NCBI RefSeq assembly: GCF_030034735.1
Contig: NZ_CP125370.1
Coordinates: 186,001 to 250,000, forward strand
Length of the DNA: 64,000 nt
From: Paenibacillus sp. RC334
GTDB lineage: Bacteria > Bacillota > Bacilli > Paenibacillales > Paenibacillaceae
Direction of reading: 5' to 3'
The notes under the pieces are model-generated. The model searched no databases. It saw only the letters and a list, made by a program, of their open reading frames with translations, and had not been told where the DNA came from. Made by a program: the position numbers and the translations under genes. Below, piece after piece: positions 8,413 through 18,422 of the stretch. Every line of letters starts with the position of its first letter. Positions within the stretch are counted from its first letter, which is position 1.

Positions 8413-9924
8413 ATGTTTCTCAAAAAAAACGAGGCTCAATCACTTGCTCCTTTAGTGGAAGAAAGCCGCAAATTGTCGCAAAAAATACAGCAGAAGGACT
8501 ACTCTGCCGCAATACAACTATCCTCTGCATCTTCTGAGGTTCAGGAAATCGCAAACAATGTCAACCAAGCGCTTGAATCCATCAAAAATGAGGCTCGACA
8601 CACCGACATTCGTCTGAAGCTCGTCACCAAGGCGATTGAAGTCGGCTTATGGGATATGGAGGTCATTGCAGGTGATCCTGTGAATCCAAACAATACGTTC
8701 ACATGGACAGATGAATTCCGCTCCATGCTGGGGTATCAGAGCGAAAAGGATTTCCCAAATGTATTGGATAGCTGGGCATCCCGGTTACATCCGGAGGATT
8801 ATGACTGGGTATTGGCAGCGTTGGCGGATCATTTGCTGGATCATACCGGAAAAACTCCTTATGACATTCAGTATCGCTTAAAGCTGAAGCATGGCGAATA
8901 CCGTTGGTTCCGTGCGACTGGAACGACAATTCGAGATCAGCAAGGAGTGCCACTGCGAATCGCAGGCGCTTTGCTGGATGTGAATGACCAGAAAATCAAG
9001 TCTGAGGAATTGGAAGCAATGGTTACAAGGTATGACCTTGTTAACCGTGTATTAATCGAAGCTCCATACGACATCATCCTGGTTGACGGAGATGTAGAGA
9101 ATCCAAATAGTGAATTTTGGTGGTCACCGCAATTTCGCAAAACGCTGGGTTTTAGTGATGAGAAAGACTTTCCGAGTGCGCTTAGCAGCTGGGGTTCACG
9201 CTTGCATCCAGATGACGTTGAAATAGCGTTTAAAGCGTTGAACGACCATTTGAATGATTTTTCAGATCGCACTCCCTATGAAGTAACTTGCCGCTTGCAG
9301 AATAAAAATGGCGAATACCGCTGGTATTATAATAGTGGGGGAAGCATACGTGACAGTAAGGGAGTGCCAATTCGCATGGCAGGTACTATCCGTGATGTAA
9401 CGTTGGAAAAACAAAAGCAGTCCGTTGCGGACGAGCTCACGCTCAAAATACAGCATCTCTCCGATTCCATTACGGAAATGGTGAATGGTGTCAACTCGGT
9501 TAGTAATCAGGCGCAGGAGCTGGCTACGGCTCAAGAGCAATCGACTGAGGCGGCTAATCAGGCCAAAGTCAGCGCGGAAGAGACACAAAACATTTCCAAC
9601 TTCATTAAAGAGATTGCCAATCAAACGAATCTGCTTGGGCTGAATGCGGCGATCGAGGCATCCCGTGCGGGTGAACAGGGACGCGGCTTTGCCGTAGTTG
9701 CGGATGAAGTAAGGAAGCTTGCCATTCACAGCGCCGATGCGACCGGAAATATTGAAACCAGTCTGGACGAAATGAAGACACTCATCGAGCGGATTTTGCA
9801 TAACATCGGCAACATGTCTACATTGACGCAGACACAGGCCGCGCTCACGCAGCAGGTGAATGCATCTACGGACGAGATTAACAGCATGTCCAAAGCATTG
9901 CTGGATTTTGCGAGAACCATGTAA
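8413..9924 (+). CDS. Soluble PAS-PAS methyl-accepting chemotaxis-type protein
   Basis: About 503 aa from an ATG at 8413; the frame is open to 8350, but AGAAGGGAAG supports the later start. There is no membrane segment. Two PAS_3-type sensor domains follow a short coiled N-terminus: each has the pattern W-x-[DP]-x-F-[RK]-x-x-[LM]-G and SRLHP-[ED]-D, ending in RWY or RWF and RIAG or RMAG. The C-terminal third is a short MCP signalling hairpin with the near-invariant tip [17 protein letters not shown] and [14 protein letters not shown]. The second helix arm after the tip is short. It likely senses an internal cue, possibly redox or oxygen through a bound cofactor, and signals to CheA; no cofactor-binding residue was identified. 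Confidence 0.85.
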   Translation: MFLKKNEAQSLAPLVEESRKLSQKIQQKDYSAAIQLSSASSEVQEIANNVNQALESIKNEARHTDIRLKLVTKAIEVGLWDMEVIAGDPVNPNNTFTWTDEFRSMLGYQSEKDFPNVLDSWASRLHPEDYDWVLAALADHLLDHTGKTPYDIQYRLKLKHGEYRWFRATGTTIRDQQGVPLRIAGALLDVNDQKIKSEELEAMVTRYDLVNRVLIEAPYDIILVDGDVENPNSEFWWSPQFRKTLGFSDEKDFPSALSSWGSRLHPDDVEIAFKALNDHLNDFSDRTPYEVTCRLQNKNGEYRWYYNSGGSIRDSKGVPIRMAGTIRDVTLEKQKQSVADELTLKIQHLSDSITEMVNGVNSVSNQAQELATAQEQSTEAANQAKVSAEETQNISNFIKEIANQTNLLGLNAAIEASRAGEQGRGFAVVADEVRKLAIHSADATGNIETSLDEMKTLIERILHNIGNMSTLTQTQAALTQQVNASTDEINSMSKALLDFARTM

Positions 9925-10069
9925 GTAACATTCTTCTAAGCGCTATGCAAGAATTAGACTGGGCTTAGTCCCGGTCTCTTTACTGATTTTGGAAAATGGA
10001 TTATAATCCTCAAGAGTGAATCCGAAAGTTACAACTTACAACGATTTTGCGTGGAGAAGAGGAATATAC

Positions 10070-10432
10070 TTGAGCTTGATCAGTTCAATATTGGTTGGGA
10101 TTGTTGCTCTGGAGCACGTGTACATTTTAATATTGGAAATGTTTTTGTGGACGACTCCACGGGCGATTCGCACGTTCGGCACCTCCAAGGAGCTGGCGGG
10201 AGTGACCAAGTCACTGGCTGCGAATCAAGGGCTGTACAACGGGTTTCTGGCTGCCGGGCTGGTATGGGGGCTGCTGTACCCGGATGCTGCGGTAGGGCAA
10301 CAGATTCAGCTGTTCTTTGTGATTTGTGTTCTGGTGGCTGCGATTTATGGTGCATTGACGGCCAATAAATCCATTTTACTGAAACAAGGATTACCCGCCA
10401 TCCTGGCATTAATCAGTTTGCTGGTCTTCTAA
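10070..10432 (+). CDS. DUF1304 small membrane protein
   Basis: About 120 aa with four hydrophobic segments. The motif LEHVYILILEMFLW followed by TPRA-x-x-x-F is typical of the DUF1304 family, as is NQGLYNGFLAAGL. The TTG start at 10070 is chosen because GAGAAGAGG lies seven bases upstream and the resulting length fits the family; an upstream GTG at 10016 would add 18 residues that are not membrane-like. The function of the family is unknown. It stands alone with its own terminator. Confidence 0.75.
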   Translation: MSLISSILVGIVALEHVYILILEMFLWTTPRAIRTFGTSKELAGVTKSLAANQGLYNGFLAAGLVWGLLYPDAAVGQQIQLFFVICVLVAAIYGALTANKSILLKQGLPAILALISLLVF

Positions 10433-10434
10433 AA

Positions 10435-10458
10435 GACACCCTAATCGGGTGTTTTTTT
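10435..10458 (+). terminator. Terminator after the DUF1304 gene
   Basis: ACACCC, a five-base loop, GGGTGT and seven T residues. Confidence 0.8.
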
Positions 10459-10591
10459 GCTAATTTCGATCACATAATGTCTGAACTTCTAATGAAAAGG
10501 GGAATAGGTAGTTTTTAATTGATTGTAAATCCGATTATTCCGATTTATAATATTTTTTATTACACACTTAGAGAACTCGGAGGCTAGAGAC

Positions 10592-12211
10592 ATGCGTCGT
10601 AATTGGACTGGTGTATTTGTATTGATCATATTAATGTTGGTGGTAAGTGCCTGCTCTGGCGGGAATTCCGGTTCTTCGTCTGCGACAAACGAAAGTGCAG
10701 CGAATACGAATGCTACAACAGCTGATAACGGGCAACCCAAGGATGGCGGCAATCTGATCATCGGTGTACAAGCCGATCCGGTGGTGCTGAACCCGAACTA
10801 TGCGGGTGACCGGGTGAGTCTGACGATAGATCAGGCGATATTCGCACCTTTGTTTCAGGTGAACAACGGCAAGAAGACATTCTATCTGGCAGATAGCCTG
10901 ACTCCTTCGGCAGACAAGCTGACGTACACGCTGAAGCTGAAAAAGAATCTGACTTGGCATGATGGCGAGAAGCTGACAGCTGACGATGTGGTTTTCACGA
11001 TTAATAAAATTTTGGACGAGAAGCAGCATAGCTTTTTGAGAAGTAATTTCATGATTAACGGCAAGCCGGTTCAGGTGAGCAAGGTTGATGATACAACAGT
11101 GGATTTCAAGCTTCCGCAGGCAGCTCCTGCTTTTGAAGCGGCGCTGGTACAGGTATCCCCGATTCCGAAGCATATTTTCGAGAACGAAGCGGATATTGAG
11201 AAAAGCACGAAAAACAACACTCCAGTCGGTTCCGGCCCGTTCAAGTTTAAAGAATACAAAACTGGTGAGTACGTGACACTGGAACGGTTCGATAACTATT
11301 TTGGTGGCAAGCCGCATCTGGACTCTGTAACGTACCGAGTTGTGAAGGATTCGAATGCTGCGAGCTTGGCGCTCCAGAATGGCGAGATTAACGTCAACTA
11401 TGTAGACCCGCAAAACGTGGATACGATTAAAGCAACCGATAAGTTCGATATTTACCCTTACAGTGAAGGCCGCTTGGCTTACCTGATGTTTAATGAAAAC
11501 AGCGACACAAAGCAGTTGAACAAAAAAGAAGTGCGTCAGGCGCTCTCATACGCATTGAATCAGGATGAGTTGATTCAGGTATCTTATGGCTCCAAGGATT
11601 ATGCTGATACTGCGAAGTCTGCTTTGACACAGGACGTGCTGTATCACACGAACGATGTTCCATTTTTCAATAATGATGTGAACAAGGCGAAAGAACTGCT
11701 GAAATCGGCTGGAGCTGAAGGACTGAAGCTGCGCATTATTATTCCGGGCGGTAATAAGGTGCAAGAGGCACAAGCGCTGTACATTCAGCAGAAGTTGAAG
11801 GATATCGGCGTTCAGTTGGATGTAAACAGTATGGATTCCTCGGCTTGGTCGCAAAAATTCGTCGATACGAATGCCAAGGACTTCGATCTGGCGATCAGCG
11901 GCTATATCATGGGTTATGACCCGGATGCGTACCGTATCTTGTACAGCACCGGATCGTCCTCCAACTATTCGCGTTATTCCAACAAAGAAGTGGATAAGTT
12001 GATGGAAGAAGGCGCAGCGGAGTCGGATACGACCAAACGTGGAGAAATCTACAAAAAGGTACAAGAGATTTTGGCTGATGATGCAGTTATCTACCCGATT
12101 GCTTATACCAAAACGATTGTAGCATTCGACAAGCAGTATGGCGGCATTGATCAGGCTGTGCTGAAACCGGTCGTAATTTTCGAAGATTTGTCCAAAATTT
12201 ATCACAAATAA
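10592..12211 (+). CDS. Oligopeptide ABC transporter, substrate-binding lipoprotein
   Basis: A 539-aa SBP_bac_5 protein. The N-terminus is a lipoprotein signal with lipobox VSAC (Cys near residue 21) followed by a Ser/Gly/Asn-rich linker. The mature part has the family landmarks TWHDGEKLTADDVVFT, PVGSGPFKF and VRQALSYALNQDEL. The ATG follows CGGAGG by eight bases. It is the first gene of a five-gene ABC operon and captures peptides (or possibly nickel, opines or glycosides, which related proteins bind) outside the membrane. A hairpin with a T run separates it from the permease genes, a usual way of making more binding protein than permease. Confidence 0.9.
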   Translation: MRRNWTGVFVLIILMLVVSACSGGNSGSSSATNESAANTNATTADNGQPKDGGNLIIGVQADPVVLNPNYAGDRVSLTIDQAIFAPLFQVNNGKKTFYLADSLTPSADKLTYTLKLKKNLTWHDGEKLTADDVVFTINKILDEKQHSFLRSNFMINGKPVQVSKVDDTTVDFKLPQAAPAFEAALVQVSPIPKHIFENEADIEKSTKNNTPVGSGPFKFKEYKTGEYVTLERFDNYFGGKPHLDSVTYRVVKDSNAASLALQNGEINVNYVDPQNVDTIKATDKFDIYPYSEGRLAYLMFNENSDTKQLNKKEVRQALSYALNQDELIQVSYGSKDYADTAKSALTQDVLYHTNDVPFFNNDVNKAKELLKSAGAEGLKLRIIIPGGNKVQEAQALYIQQKLKDIGVQLDVNSMDSSAWSQKFVDTNAKDFDLAISGYIMGYDPDAYRILYSTGSSSNYSRYSNKEVDKLMEEGAAESDTTKRGEIYKKVQEILADDAVIYPIAYTKTIVAFDKQYGGIDQAVLKPVVIFEDLSKIYHK

Positions 12212-12225
12212 GACAGGGTTTTCAA

Positions 12226-12256
12226 AAAATAAGCTGGGAGAACCAGCTTATTTTCT
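12226..12256 (+). terminator. Intra-operon attenuator hairpin
   Basis: AAATAAGCTGG, GAGAA loop, CCAGCTTATTT, then TTC. It lies between the binding-protein gene and the first permease gene and probably terminates part of the transcription. Confidence 0.7.
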
Positions 12257-12284
12257 TCGAGAACAGCAAGGGGAAGAGAAACGT

Positions 12285-13235
12285 ATGAGACAACTCATCG
12301 CCAGAAGATTGCTGCAAGTTATACCGATGCTATTTTTCGTATCCATCGTCTGCTTCGGCTTGATCAAGCTGGCTCCAGGTGATCCGGTTCTCTCTTTTGT
12401 TACACCGAATATGCATCTGGAAGATATCGAACGTATGAGGCACAGCTTGGGGCTGGATCAGCCTGCTTATGTGCAGTACATGTTATGGCTCAAAAAAAGT
12501 CTCACAGGTGATCTGGGTTACTCGCTGATTAATCACCAGCCTGTACTGGATCAAATTCTGGATCGCCTCCCGGCTACCGCCGGATTAATGGGCGCATCCA
12601 TAATACTGGCTGTCCTGATTGCCATTCCACTCGGCTTGACGGCTGCGGGCAATCGGAACCGCTGGATCGACAAGCTGATTAACCTGATGTCGTACATCGG
12701 GATTTCTGTACCGCTGTTTTGGCTCGGCATTTTACTTATTTATTTGTTTGCTATTTATCTGCATTGGCTTCCAAGTACGGGGATGCGGACCATTGGAACG
12801 GACTCGGCGCTTGATGTGATCAAGCATGGGATTTTACCGTGTTTTGTACTGGCCTTCGGATTTTTATCTGTGTATGTGAGGTATATCCGTTCCAGTACAA
12901 TAACGCAGCTCAAGGAAGAATACGTGCAGATTCAATATGCGTTCGGGTCTGGAAAACGACTGGTTTTATTTCGGCATGTGCTCAAGCATGTACTACTGCC
13001 TATCATTACGCTGCTCGGTATGTCGGTTGCGGATCTGGTAGCCGGAGCCATCGTGACCGAGACGGTATTTTCCTGGCCGGGCATTGGCTCGCTGGGTATG
13101 ACGGCGGTAAAAGGGATGGATTATCCCGTTATCATGGGCATTACACTGTTTTCCGCCCTGCTGCTGATCATAGGCAATCTGCTAGCGGATATTTTATACA
13201 GCATCGCGGACCCGAGAATTAAATCAACGAGGTGA
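12285..13235 (+). CDS. Oligopeptide ABC transporter permease (OppB/DppB type)
   Basis: A 316-aa inner-membrane permease with about six hydrophobic segments. It opens with RRLLQVIPMLFFVSIVCF, the usual start of OppB/DppB, and has LAPGDPV, GLDQP and the cytoplasmic EAA loop around YIRSSTITQLKEEYVQ. The ending SIADPRIK is family-typical. It pairs with the next gene to form the channel. The start follows GGGGAAGAG. Confidence 0.92.
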   Translation: MRQLIARRLLQVIPMLFFVSIVCFGLIKLAPGDPVLSFVTPNMHLEDIERMRHSLGLDQPAYVQYMLWLKKSLTGDLGYSLINHQPVLDQILDRLPATAGLMGASIILAVLIAIPLGLTAAGNRNRWIDKLINLMSYIGISVPLFWLGILLIYLFAIYLHWLPSTGMRTIGTDSALDVIKHGILPCFVLAFGFLSVYVRYIRSSTITQLKEEYVQIQYAFGSGKRLVLFRHVLKHVLLPIITLLGMSVADLVAGAIVTETVFSWPGIGSLGMTAVKGMDYPVIMGITLFSALLLIIGNLLADILYSIADPRIKSTR

Positions 13236-13239
13236 ACTC

Positions 13240-14085
13240 ATGAATCGGAGCAAATGGCGCAACATCGGGATCGAGCTGATGACGAGCAAAACGGGCGCCG
13301 CCGCCCTCATACTATTGATCGTATTCTCGCTGGGGGCAATCTTCGCTTTTTTGTCACCGCAGGACCCGAACAAGCTGAACGTGCTGGAGCGTCTTCAACC
13401 GCCGGGAGCGGCACACTGGTTTGGAACGGATGACTACGGCCGAGACTATTTTACAAGGGCGCTGTACGGCGGTCGTGTATCTTTGCTGGTGGGCTTCGCG
13501 TCCATGATTATTGCGACCAGTATTGGCGCAGTAGTAGGCATTGTAAGCGGCTATTTCGGCGGATGGATCGATAATTTGCTCATGCGGATTTTGGAGCTGA
13601 TCATGTCGATTCCGTCTTTTTTGGTTATTTTGCTGTTGAGCGTGTTTTTGAAGCCGGGCGTCGGCAATATTATTGTCATTATCGCCCTGCTGATGTGGAT
13701 GAATATTGCCCGGGTGGTCCGGGCGGAGACGATGACGTTGCGGGAACGGGAATATGTGCTGTATGCCAAAGCTTCGGGACAAAGCACATTCGGGATCATT
13801 CTGAAGCATATCGTCCCGAACCTGATTCCGGTGATTATCGTGGGGGCGACGAACAATATCGCTTCAGCGATTATGATGGAATCGTCGCTGAGCTTCCTTG
13901 GTTTTGGTGTGCAACTGCCGAACGCTACATGGGGAAGCATGCTAAATAATGCCCAAGGATATATTGCACAGGCTCCATATATGGCGTTATTTCCGGGGCT
14001 GCTTATTTTACTGACCGTGCTGAGCTTTAATGTTTTGGGGGACGTGCTGCGTGTAGGCTTTGAACCCAAGCTGGTGAAACGATGA
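13240..14085 (+). CDS. Oligopeptide ABC transporter permease (OppC/DppC type)
   Basis: A 281-aa permease starting four bases after the previous stop. It has HWFGTDDYGRDYFTRALYGGRVSL, shortened here to the key element GTDDYGRD, the EAA loop with ARVVRAETMTLREREYVLYA, and the C-terminal FGVQLPNATWGSML signature of the family. It forms the heterodimeric channel with the OppB-type protein. Confidence 0.92.
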   Translation: MNRSKWRNIGIELMTSKTGAAALILLIVFSLGAIFAFLSPQDPNKLNVLERLQPPGAAHWFGTDDYGRDYFTRALYGGRVSLLVGFASMIIATSIGAVVGIVSGYFGGWIDNLLMRILELIMSIPSFLVILLLSVFLKPGVGNIIVIIALLMWMNIARVVRAETMTLREREYVLYAKASGQSTFGIILKHIVPNLIPVIIVGATNNIASAIMMESSLSFLGFGVQLPNATWGSMLNNAQGYIAQAPYMALFPGLLILLTVLSFNVLGDVLRVGFEPKLVKR

Positions 14086-14146
14086 TTCACAGCTACAAGA
14101 CCCATGACCAATGGCTCCAGGAGCGACAGAAAGGAGCGAAAACACT

Positions 14147-15175
14147 ATGACTGAACATCTGCTGTCCGTCGAACAGTTGGAGGTTTCCTTTTTCACACGT
14201 GAGGGGGAGAATCAGGCGGTTCGAGGGGTTAGCTTTCATATTGATGCTGGAGAAACGGTAGGAATCGTAGGAGAATCCGGTAGCGGTAAAAGCGTTACAG
14301 CCAAAGCCATCATGTCTATGATTGCCCCGCCGGGCAAGCGGCTGAATGGCGATATTCGTTACCGGGGAGAAAGTCTGACGGCTCTGACGGAAAAGCAATG
14401 GCGCAAAATACGCGGGAACCAGATTGCGATGGTCTTTCAGGACCCGATGACCTCGCTGAACCCGGTCAAGAAGGTCGGCTATCATCTAGTGGAGGTGATT
14501 CGCAGACACCGGGGACTGAGCAAGGAGGCGGCTACGAAAGCCGCTGTGGAGCTGCTGCGACAGGTGGGGATTACCGAGCCGGAGCGCCGTATGAACCAAT
14601 ACCCGCATCAATTCAGCGGGGGGATGCGTCAGCGGGTAATGATCGCGATGGCGCTCTCGTGCAGCCCGGAGCTGTTGATTGCTGACGAGCCGACCACAGC
14701 GCTGGACGTGACGATCCAGGCGCAAATTCTGGAGCTGCTCAAGACGTTGAAGCAGCAATCCGACATGGCGATTGCCCTGATCACCCATGATCTGGGTGTC
14801 GTCGCCCAGGTGTGCAGCCGTGTCATCGTGATGTACGGCGGCATGGTAATGGAGGAGGGGCGCGTGGACGATATCTTTTATCGTCCGGCCCACCCGTATA
14901 CGCAGGGCCTGCTGCGCTCTGTGCCGCAGCGCACGAACGGCTTCCGCGAGCGGCTGGTGCCGATCGAGGGCACGCCGCCGGACCTGCTGGACCCGCCGTC
15001 GGGCTGTCCGTTCATGGAACGGTGCCCGCACGCGTTTGCCCGCTGTGTAGAGCGGCCGCCGATGGTGGAGCTTCGCCCGGATCAGCGGGCGGCCTGCTGG
15101 CTGAACGAGCCGGACGCTGTGCCTGCCGGAGTCTACGAGACGCCCGAAGCGGGCCATGTGGAAGGGAGGGTTTAA
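14147..15175 (+). CDS. Oligopeptide ABC transporter ATPase (OppD/DppD type)
   Basis: About 342 aa from ATG 14147, preceded by AAAGGAG; an upstream ATG at 14111 lacks a site. It has Walker [10 protein letters not shown]-loop [10 protein letters not shown], signature FSGGMRQRV, Walker [13 protein letters not shown] and the switch His in ITHDLG. The C-terminus carries the oligopeptide-family extension with the four-Cys type segment [15 protein letters not shown], which in relatives binds an iron-sulfur cluster. The GC-rich end of this gene stands out from its surroundings. Confidence 0.93.
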   Translation: MTEHLLSVEQLEVSFFTREGENQAVRGVSFHIDAGETVGIVGESGSGKSVTAKAIMSMIAPPGKRLNGDIRYRGESLTALTEKQWRKIRGNQIAMVFQDPMTSLNPVKKVGYHLVEVIRRHRGLSKEAATKAAVELLRQVGITEPERRMNQYPHQFSGGMRQRVMIAMALSCSPELLIADEPTTALDVTIQAQILELLKTLKQQSDMAIALITHDLGVVAQVCSRVIVMYGGMVMEEGRVDDIFYRPAHPYTQGLLRSVPQRTNGFRERLVPIEGTPPDLLDPPSGCPFMERCPHAFARCVERPPMVELRPDQRAACWLNEPDAVPAGVYETPEAGHVEGRV

Positions 15176-15176
15176 C

Positions 15177-16139
15177 GTGAGTGAAGTGAGCAATGCAATG
15201 GGCGAAAGTCAGCCCCTGGTGGAGGTACACCAGCTTAAGAAGCATTTTGTAACAGCCAAGGATCTGTTGGGACGCAGCTCGGAGGTGCTCAAGGCGGTTG
15301 ACGGCGTGAGCTTCCAGATCAAGCGTGGTGAGACGTTCGGATTGGTCGGCGAGTCGGGCAGCGGTAAATCGACGGTTGGACGCTGCCTGACGCGGTTATA
15401 CGATTATACGGAAGGAACGGTGCGCTTTGACGGTCAGGATATTTCCAAACTGAACGATAAGCAGCTCAAGCCGCTGCGTCGGCGCATTCAGAGCATTTTT
15501 CAGGACCCGTATTCCTCGCTTAACCCGGGTATGAACGTGCTCGACCTGATTGGCGAGCCGATGGATATTCACAGATTGCATCAGGGCAGTGAGCGTAAGG
15601 ATGCCGTCGTGGCTTTACTTGAAAAGGTCGGACTGAAGCGGGAGCACTTGTACCGCTACTCCCATGAATTCAGCGGCGGACAACGCCAGCGGATTTCTAT
15701 CGCGCGTGCTTTATCCGTGAAACCGGAGTTTATCGTATGCGACGAACCGATTTCGGCGCTGGACGTGTCTATTCAGGCACAGGTCATTAACACGCTGGAG
15801 GATCTCCAGCAGGAATTCGGGCTGACGTATCTGTTCATCGCCCATGATTTGTCGATGGTGCGGCATATTTCAGACCGGATCGGTGTGATGTACCATGGAC
15901 GATTGGTGGAGGTAGCCGATGCAGATGAGCTGTATGAGCAGCCAGCCCATCCATATACACAGGCGCTGCTGTCCTCTATCCCGGTGCCTGATCCGAGAGC
16001 AGCCGGAGAGCGGGACGGTTTTGGGGCGGGGTTTGCCCAACCAGACGGTTCTTTGGCATGGGACAAGGACGGTGAGAGTGCCGCTGAGCTGCGTGAAATC
16101 AGTCCTGGCCATTATGTAGCGTACCCGGTTAACCGTTAG
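15177..16139 (+). CDS. Oligopeptide ABC transporter ATPase (OppF/DppF type)
   Basis: About 320 aa from GTG 15177, one base after the previous stop and six bases after GAAGGGAGGG. It has Walker [10 protein letters not shown]-loop [10 protein letters not shown], signature FSGGQRQRI, Walker [13 protein letters not shown] and switch IAHDLS. Unlike the OppD partner it lacks the Cys-rich extension near the end, which is usual for many OppF proteins in Gram-positives. The two ATPases power peptide import. Confidence 0.93.
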   Translation: MSEVSNAMGESQPLVEVHQLKKHFVTAKDLLGRSSEVLKAVDGVSFQIKRGETFGLVGESGSGKSTVGRCLTRLYDYTEGTVRFDGQDISKLNDKQLKPLRRRIQSIFQDPYSSLNPGMNVLDLIGEPMDIHRLHQGSERKDAVVALLEKVGLKREHLYRYSHEFSGGQRQRISIARALSVKPEFIVCDEPISALDVSIQAQVINTLEDLQQEFGLTYLFIAHDLSMVRHISDRIGVMYHGRLVEVADADELYEQPAHPYTQALLSSIPVPDPRAAGERDGFGAGFAQPDGSLAWDKDGESAAELREISPGHYVAYPVNR

Positions 16140-16187
16140 GTTAAGGCTGGTGTACGATGTGCGTGATCAACAAGGAGGCGAGAAACA

Positions 16188-16643
16188 ATGACTGAATCGA
16201 CGAAAAGAGTACGTATTTCCCAATGGGACGCGCTCATGCTGGAATCTTTACGCGCATTAGGCTGGTCTGATGAGGAGCTAATCCGTCGGGTGCAGCACAA
16301 TGAACTGCCGTCGGACGGACAGTCCGATTTTGATTATGCAGAGCTTGCCACCGGGCTGGCGTCCAAAGAGCCGGAGATTTTTGCAAGCGCCGTAGCTGAC
16401 GGATATCAGATTAAGTACAACACGATACGGGGAATCCGTTCATGGATTGCCGCTGCATTTGGGCGGGAGCCTGAGCTGTCACTGGAGGAAGGAAGCGAAG
16501 CCGTTACATCCGAGCTGACGAAGGTTGAGTATGCTCGGCTGGAGCAGGTGCTGTCGTTCGGCTGGTCGATACAGGAAGATCGGCCCGCGACTGGTGATGT
16601 TGCGGGATTGTACCGAATTGTGCCTGCTGTGCAGACGGTGTAA
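16188..16643 (+). CDS. Uncharacterised 151-aa protein in the peptide ABC operon
   Basis: Not recognised. The ATG at 16188 has a strong AAGGAGG site, and the gene sits 48 bases after the last ABC gene with a terminator following, so it belongs to the operon. The protein is soluble and acidic, without signal peptide. It has a repeated element of the kind LRALGWSDEELIRRV near the start and LEQVLSFGWSIQED near the end, around the segment KYNTIRGIRSWIAAAFG. It could be a regulator or accessory factor of peptide uptake; that is a guess from position only. Confidence 0.65.
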   Translation: MTESTKRVRISQWDALMLESLRALGWSDEELIRRVQHNELPSDGQSDFDYAELATGLASKEPEIFASAVADGYQIKYNTIRGIRSWIAAAFGREPELSLEEGSEAVTSELTKVEYARLEQVLSFGWSIQEDRPATGDVAGLYRIVPAVQTV

Positions 16644-16686
16644 ATCATGGGTTCTGTTCTGAGTAAGACACTTTACCGGAATTGTA

Positions 16687-16718
16687 ACGAGCTGACCAAT
16701 GAGGCCAGCTCGTTTTTT
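16687..16718. terminator. Terminator after the peptide ABC operon
   Basis: ACGAGCTG, an 11-base loop, CAGCTCGT and TTTTTT. It also lies just beyond the stop of the convergent gene. Confidence 0.8.
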
Positions 16719-16731
16719 AATACAACCCTGT

Positions 16732-17448
16732 TCAAGTGTGGGAGGGCTCTTGGGAACCAGTTGCATTCGTGGGATGATCCATTTGTGGCACCGACACCTG
16801 TATTTCATTAGTAGTCTTTCGTGGTTCAGCTTCTGAATAGCTACCGTTTTCATCTTTTTCATACAGCACAACCAGACTATTGTGAATGATCCGTGTTATG
16901 AAGTAAAAGACAATCATTCTGGCAGGCTGCATGATGGCTTCGAACATCATAATCGTCGATTCCATATGAGGTAATTGACTGAGGAAAACCCGCTCCACGA
17001 TCCCTCCGGCAAACCAGACGAAATACAGCGGAATGATCAAGTGTCGGATGTAAGATGCTTTACGTTCTAGCCCTGAATGGCGGGATAAGTAGCTGTGGAT
17101 AGTGGAAAAAGTGTTTTTGATTCCCCAAAGGTTGAAAATCGGAATCATACGGACAACCGCCCCGAAGGCTCGAATCGGATAATCGGCATGCTTTTGTCGG
17201 ATGGCTTTATGTACTTGGACTAGCCAGATCAGATAAATCACAATACATATGTAGTAAAGAACAAAGCTAAAGACGGTAACTTTCTGCTCCAACTCGTATA
17301 GGTTCTCATAATAAGTCTCATTTGCAAAAACATAAACCACCGTAAAAATAAGAATATGCAATTCGCATATAACACCCACCGCTAACAAGGCTTGCAGCGC
17401 AATGCCAACCGTTTTCGATGGAAATGCTTTGGATTGTAAATCATTCAA
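16732..17448 (-). CDS. DUF4328-like multi-pass membrane protein
   Basis: A 238-aa protein with about six hydrophobic segments and a charged C-terminal tail of about 40 residues. The segment IWLVQVHKAIRQ followed by YPIRAFGAVVRMIPIFNLW resembles the DUF4328 core (helix with a W-x-x-x-x-H-[KR] element, then a P-x-x-N-L-W hairpin). The function of the family is unknown. The gene starts 13 bases after the stop of a membrane-anchored S16 protease-domain gene, so the two are probably cotranscribed. Confidence 0.55.
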   Translation of the reverse strand: MNDLQSKAFPSKTVGIALQALLAVGVICELHILIFTVVYVFANETYYENLYELEQKVTVFSFVLYYICIVIYLIWLVQVHKAIRQKHADYPIRAFGAVVRMIPIFNLWGIKNTFSTIHSYLSRHSGLERKASYIRHLIIPLYFVWFAGGIVERVFLSQLPHMESTIMMFEAIMQPARMIVFYFITRIIHNSLVVLYEKDENGSYSEAEPRKTTNEIQVSVPQMDHPTNATGSQEPSHT

Positions 17449-17461
17449 GATACAGTTCCCC

Positions 17462-18298
17462 CTAGTCTAGTTGCTTCAAATACGCGATAGCTTCCTCCAG
17501 CGTCTCCACGGGGATAATGCGCAGCTTGAGTCCATGTTCCTTTTGAACACGGGCAGCTTCTGCTTCGTTGCCTTCCTCACCGAGCCAATCATAATCTGCG
17601 GGTACGAAAAACAGATCAACCTTCGCGGCCTCTGCCCCCAGCAGCTTTTGTTCCAGTCCACCGACCGACCCGACATACCCGTACTCTTCCATCGTGCCGG
17701 AGCCTGCGATTTTGTGACGTCCGCCATCCGAGAAGTCGATAGCATTGGTTTCCTCATACAGTCCGATGCCTGTCATCAGGCCCAAGGAGTTCCCCGAAAG
17801 TCCCCCCAAATGATTCAATAGCTCTGCATAGCGAGCATCTTCAAAACGGCTCAGATCGGATAAAGCTTCGGATTCCTCATTTGTTTCTGTGTCTGTACTT
17901 AATTCCGCCGCTGCATGAACAGCCTGCATGGCTGAATATTTTAGCGTATCCGTCTCTGTGAGGTCCTTTTGATAAGTATCCACCTCATCAGGGGGAAGGG
18001 GCTCAAACTTAATACCTCCCCCGGTTACCTTTTCACTGGAATAGATATTCCAACGCTCCACGAGATTGTTAGCTATCCCCGCTTGAACGGACGCAAAAAA
18101 CACACTTCCCTGAACGCCCAGCTCTTGGACCGAATGCATTTCTCCCTGCAAAATATACTGTGCGGGCATAGGCCGTGTCGCAACAAAGGCAGCGATAGCA
18201 GGGATTAACAATAGGGTGAAGATAAGTATACGTTCTTTGGTCATGCCGAATGACACTTCATTCACAACCTTTCCATCTTTTCTCATACGGTATATCAT
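17462..18298 (-). CDS. Membrane-anchored Lon-type (S16) protease-domain protein
   Basis: Up to 278 aa: a short charged N-terminus, one membrane segment (about residues 24-40), an extracytoplasmic domain of about 120 residues, then a Lon proteolytic fold. GLSGNSLGLMTGIGLYE carries the catalytic Ser (about 171), and IAGSGTMEEYGYVGSVGG followed by EQKLLGAE carries the catalytic Lys (about 218), the same spacing as in YlbL. There is no AAA+ domain and no PDZ domain can be seen where YlbL has one. The ATG at 18298 lacks a clear ribosome site, so the start could be 12-54 bases further in. Probably an external Ser-Lys protease of unknown target, paired with the DUF4328-like membrane gene. Confidence 0.7.
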   Translation of the reverse strand: MIYRMRKDGKVVNEVSFGMTKERILIFTLLLIPAIAAFVATRPMPAQYILQGEMHSVQELGVQGSVFFASVQAGIANNLVERWNIYSSEKVTGGGIKFEPLPPDEVDTYQKDLTETDTLKYSAMQAVHAAAELSTDTETNEESEALSDLSRFEDARYAELLNHLGGLSGNSLGLMTGIGLYEETNAIDFSDGGRHKIAGSGTMEEYGYVGSVGGLEQKLLGAEAAKVDLFFVPADYDWLGEEGNEAEAARVQKEHGLKLRIIPVETLEEAIAYLKQLD

Positions 18299-18422
18299 CG
18301 GTTGGAATAGTTAGAATGGTTACATTTTCCACCATAAATGAACCATGAAAGTATAAAATCAAACTCTCTTTTTTTATGATATAGTTTTCATACATACTGA
18401 CATAAGAGAGTTGAGGTGCAGC

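Noticed and set aside
10080..10409. 109-codon antisense frame in the DUF1304 gene
   Set aside because: Antisense shadow with no start signal; the plus-strand protein fits a known family in sequence and length.
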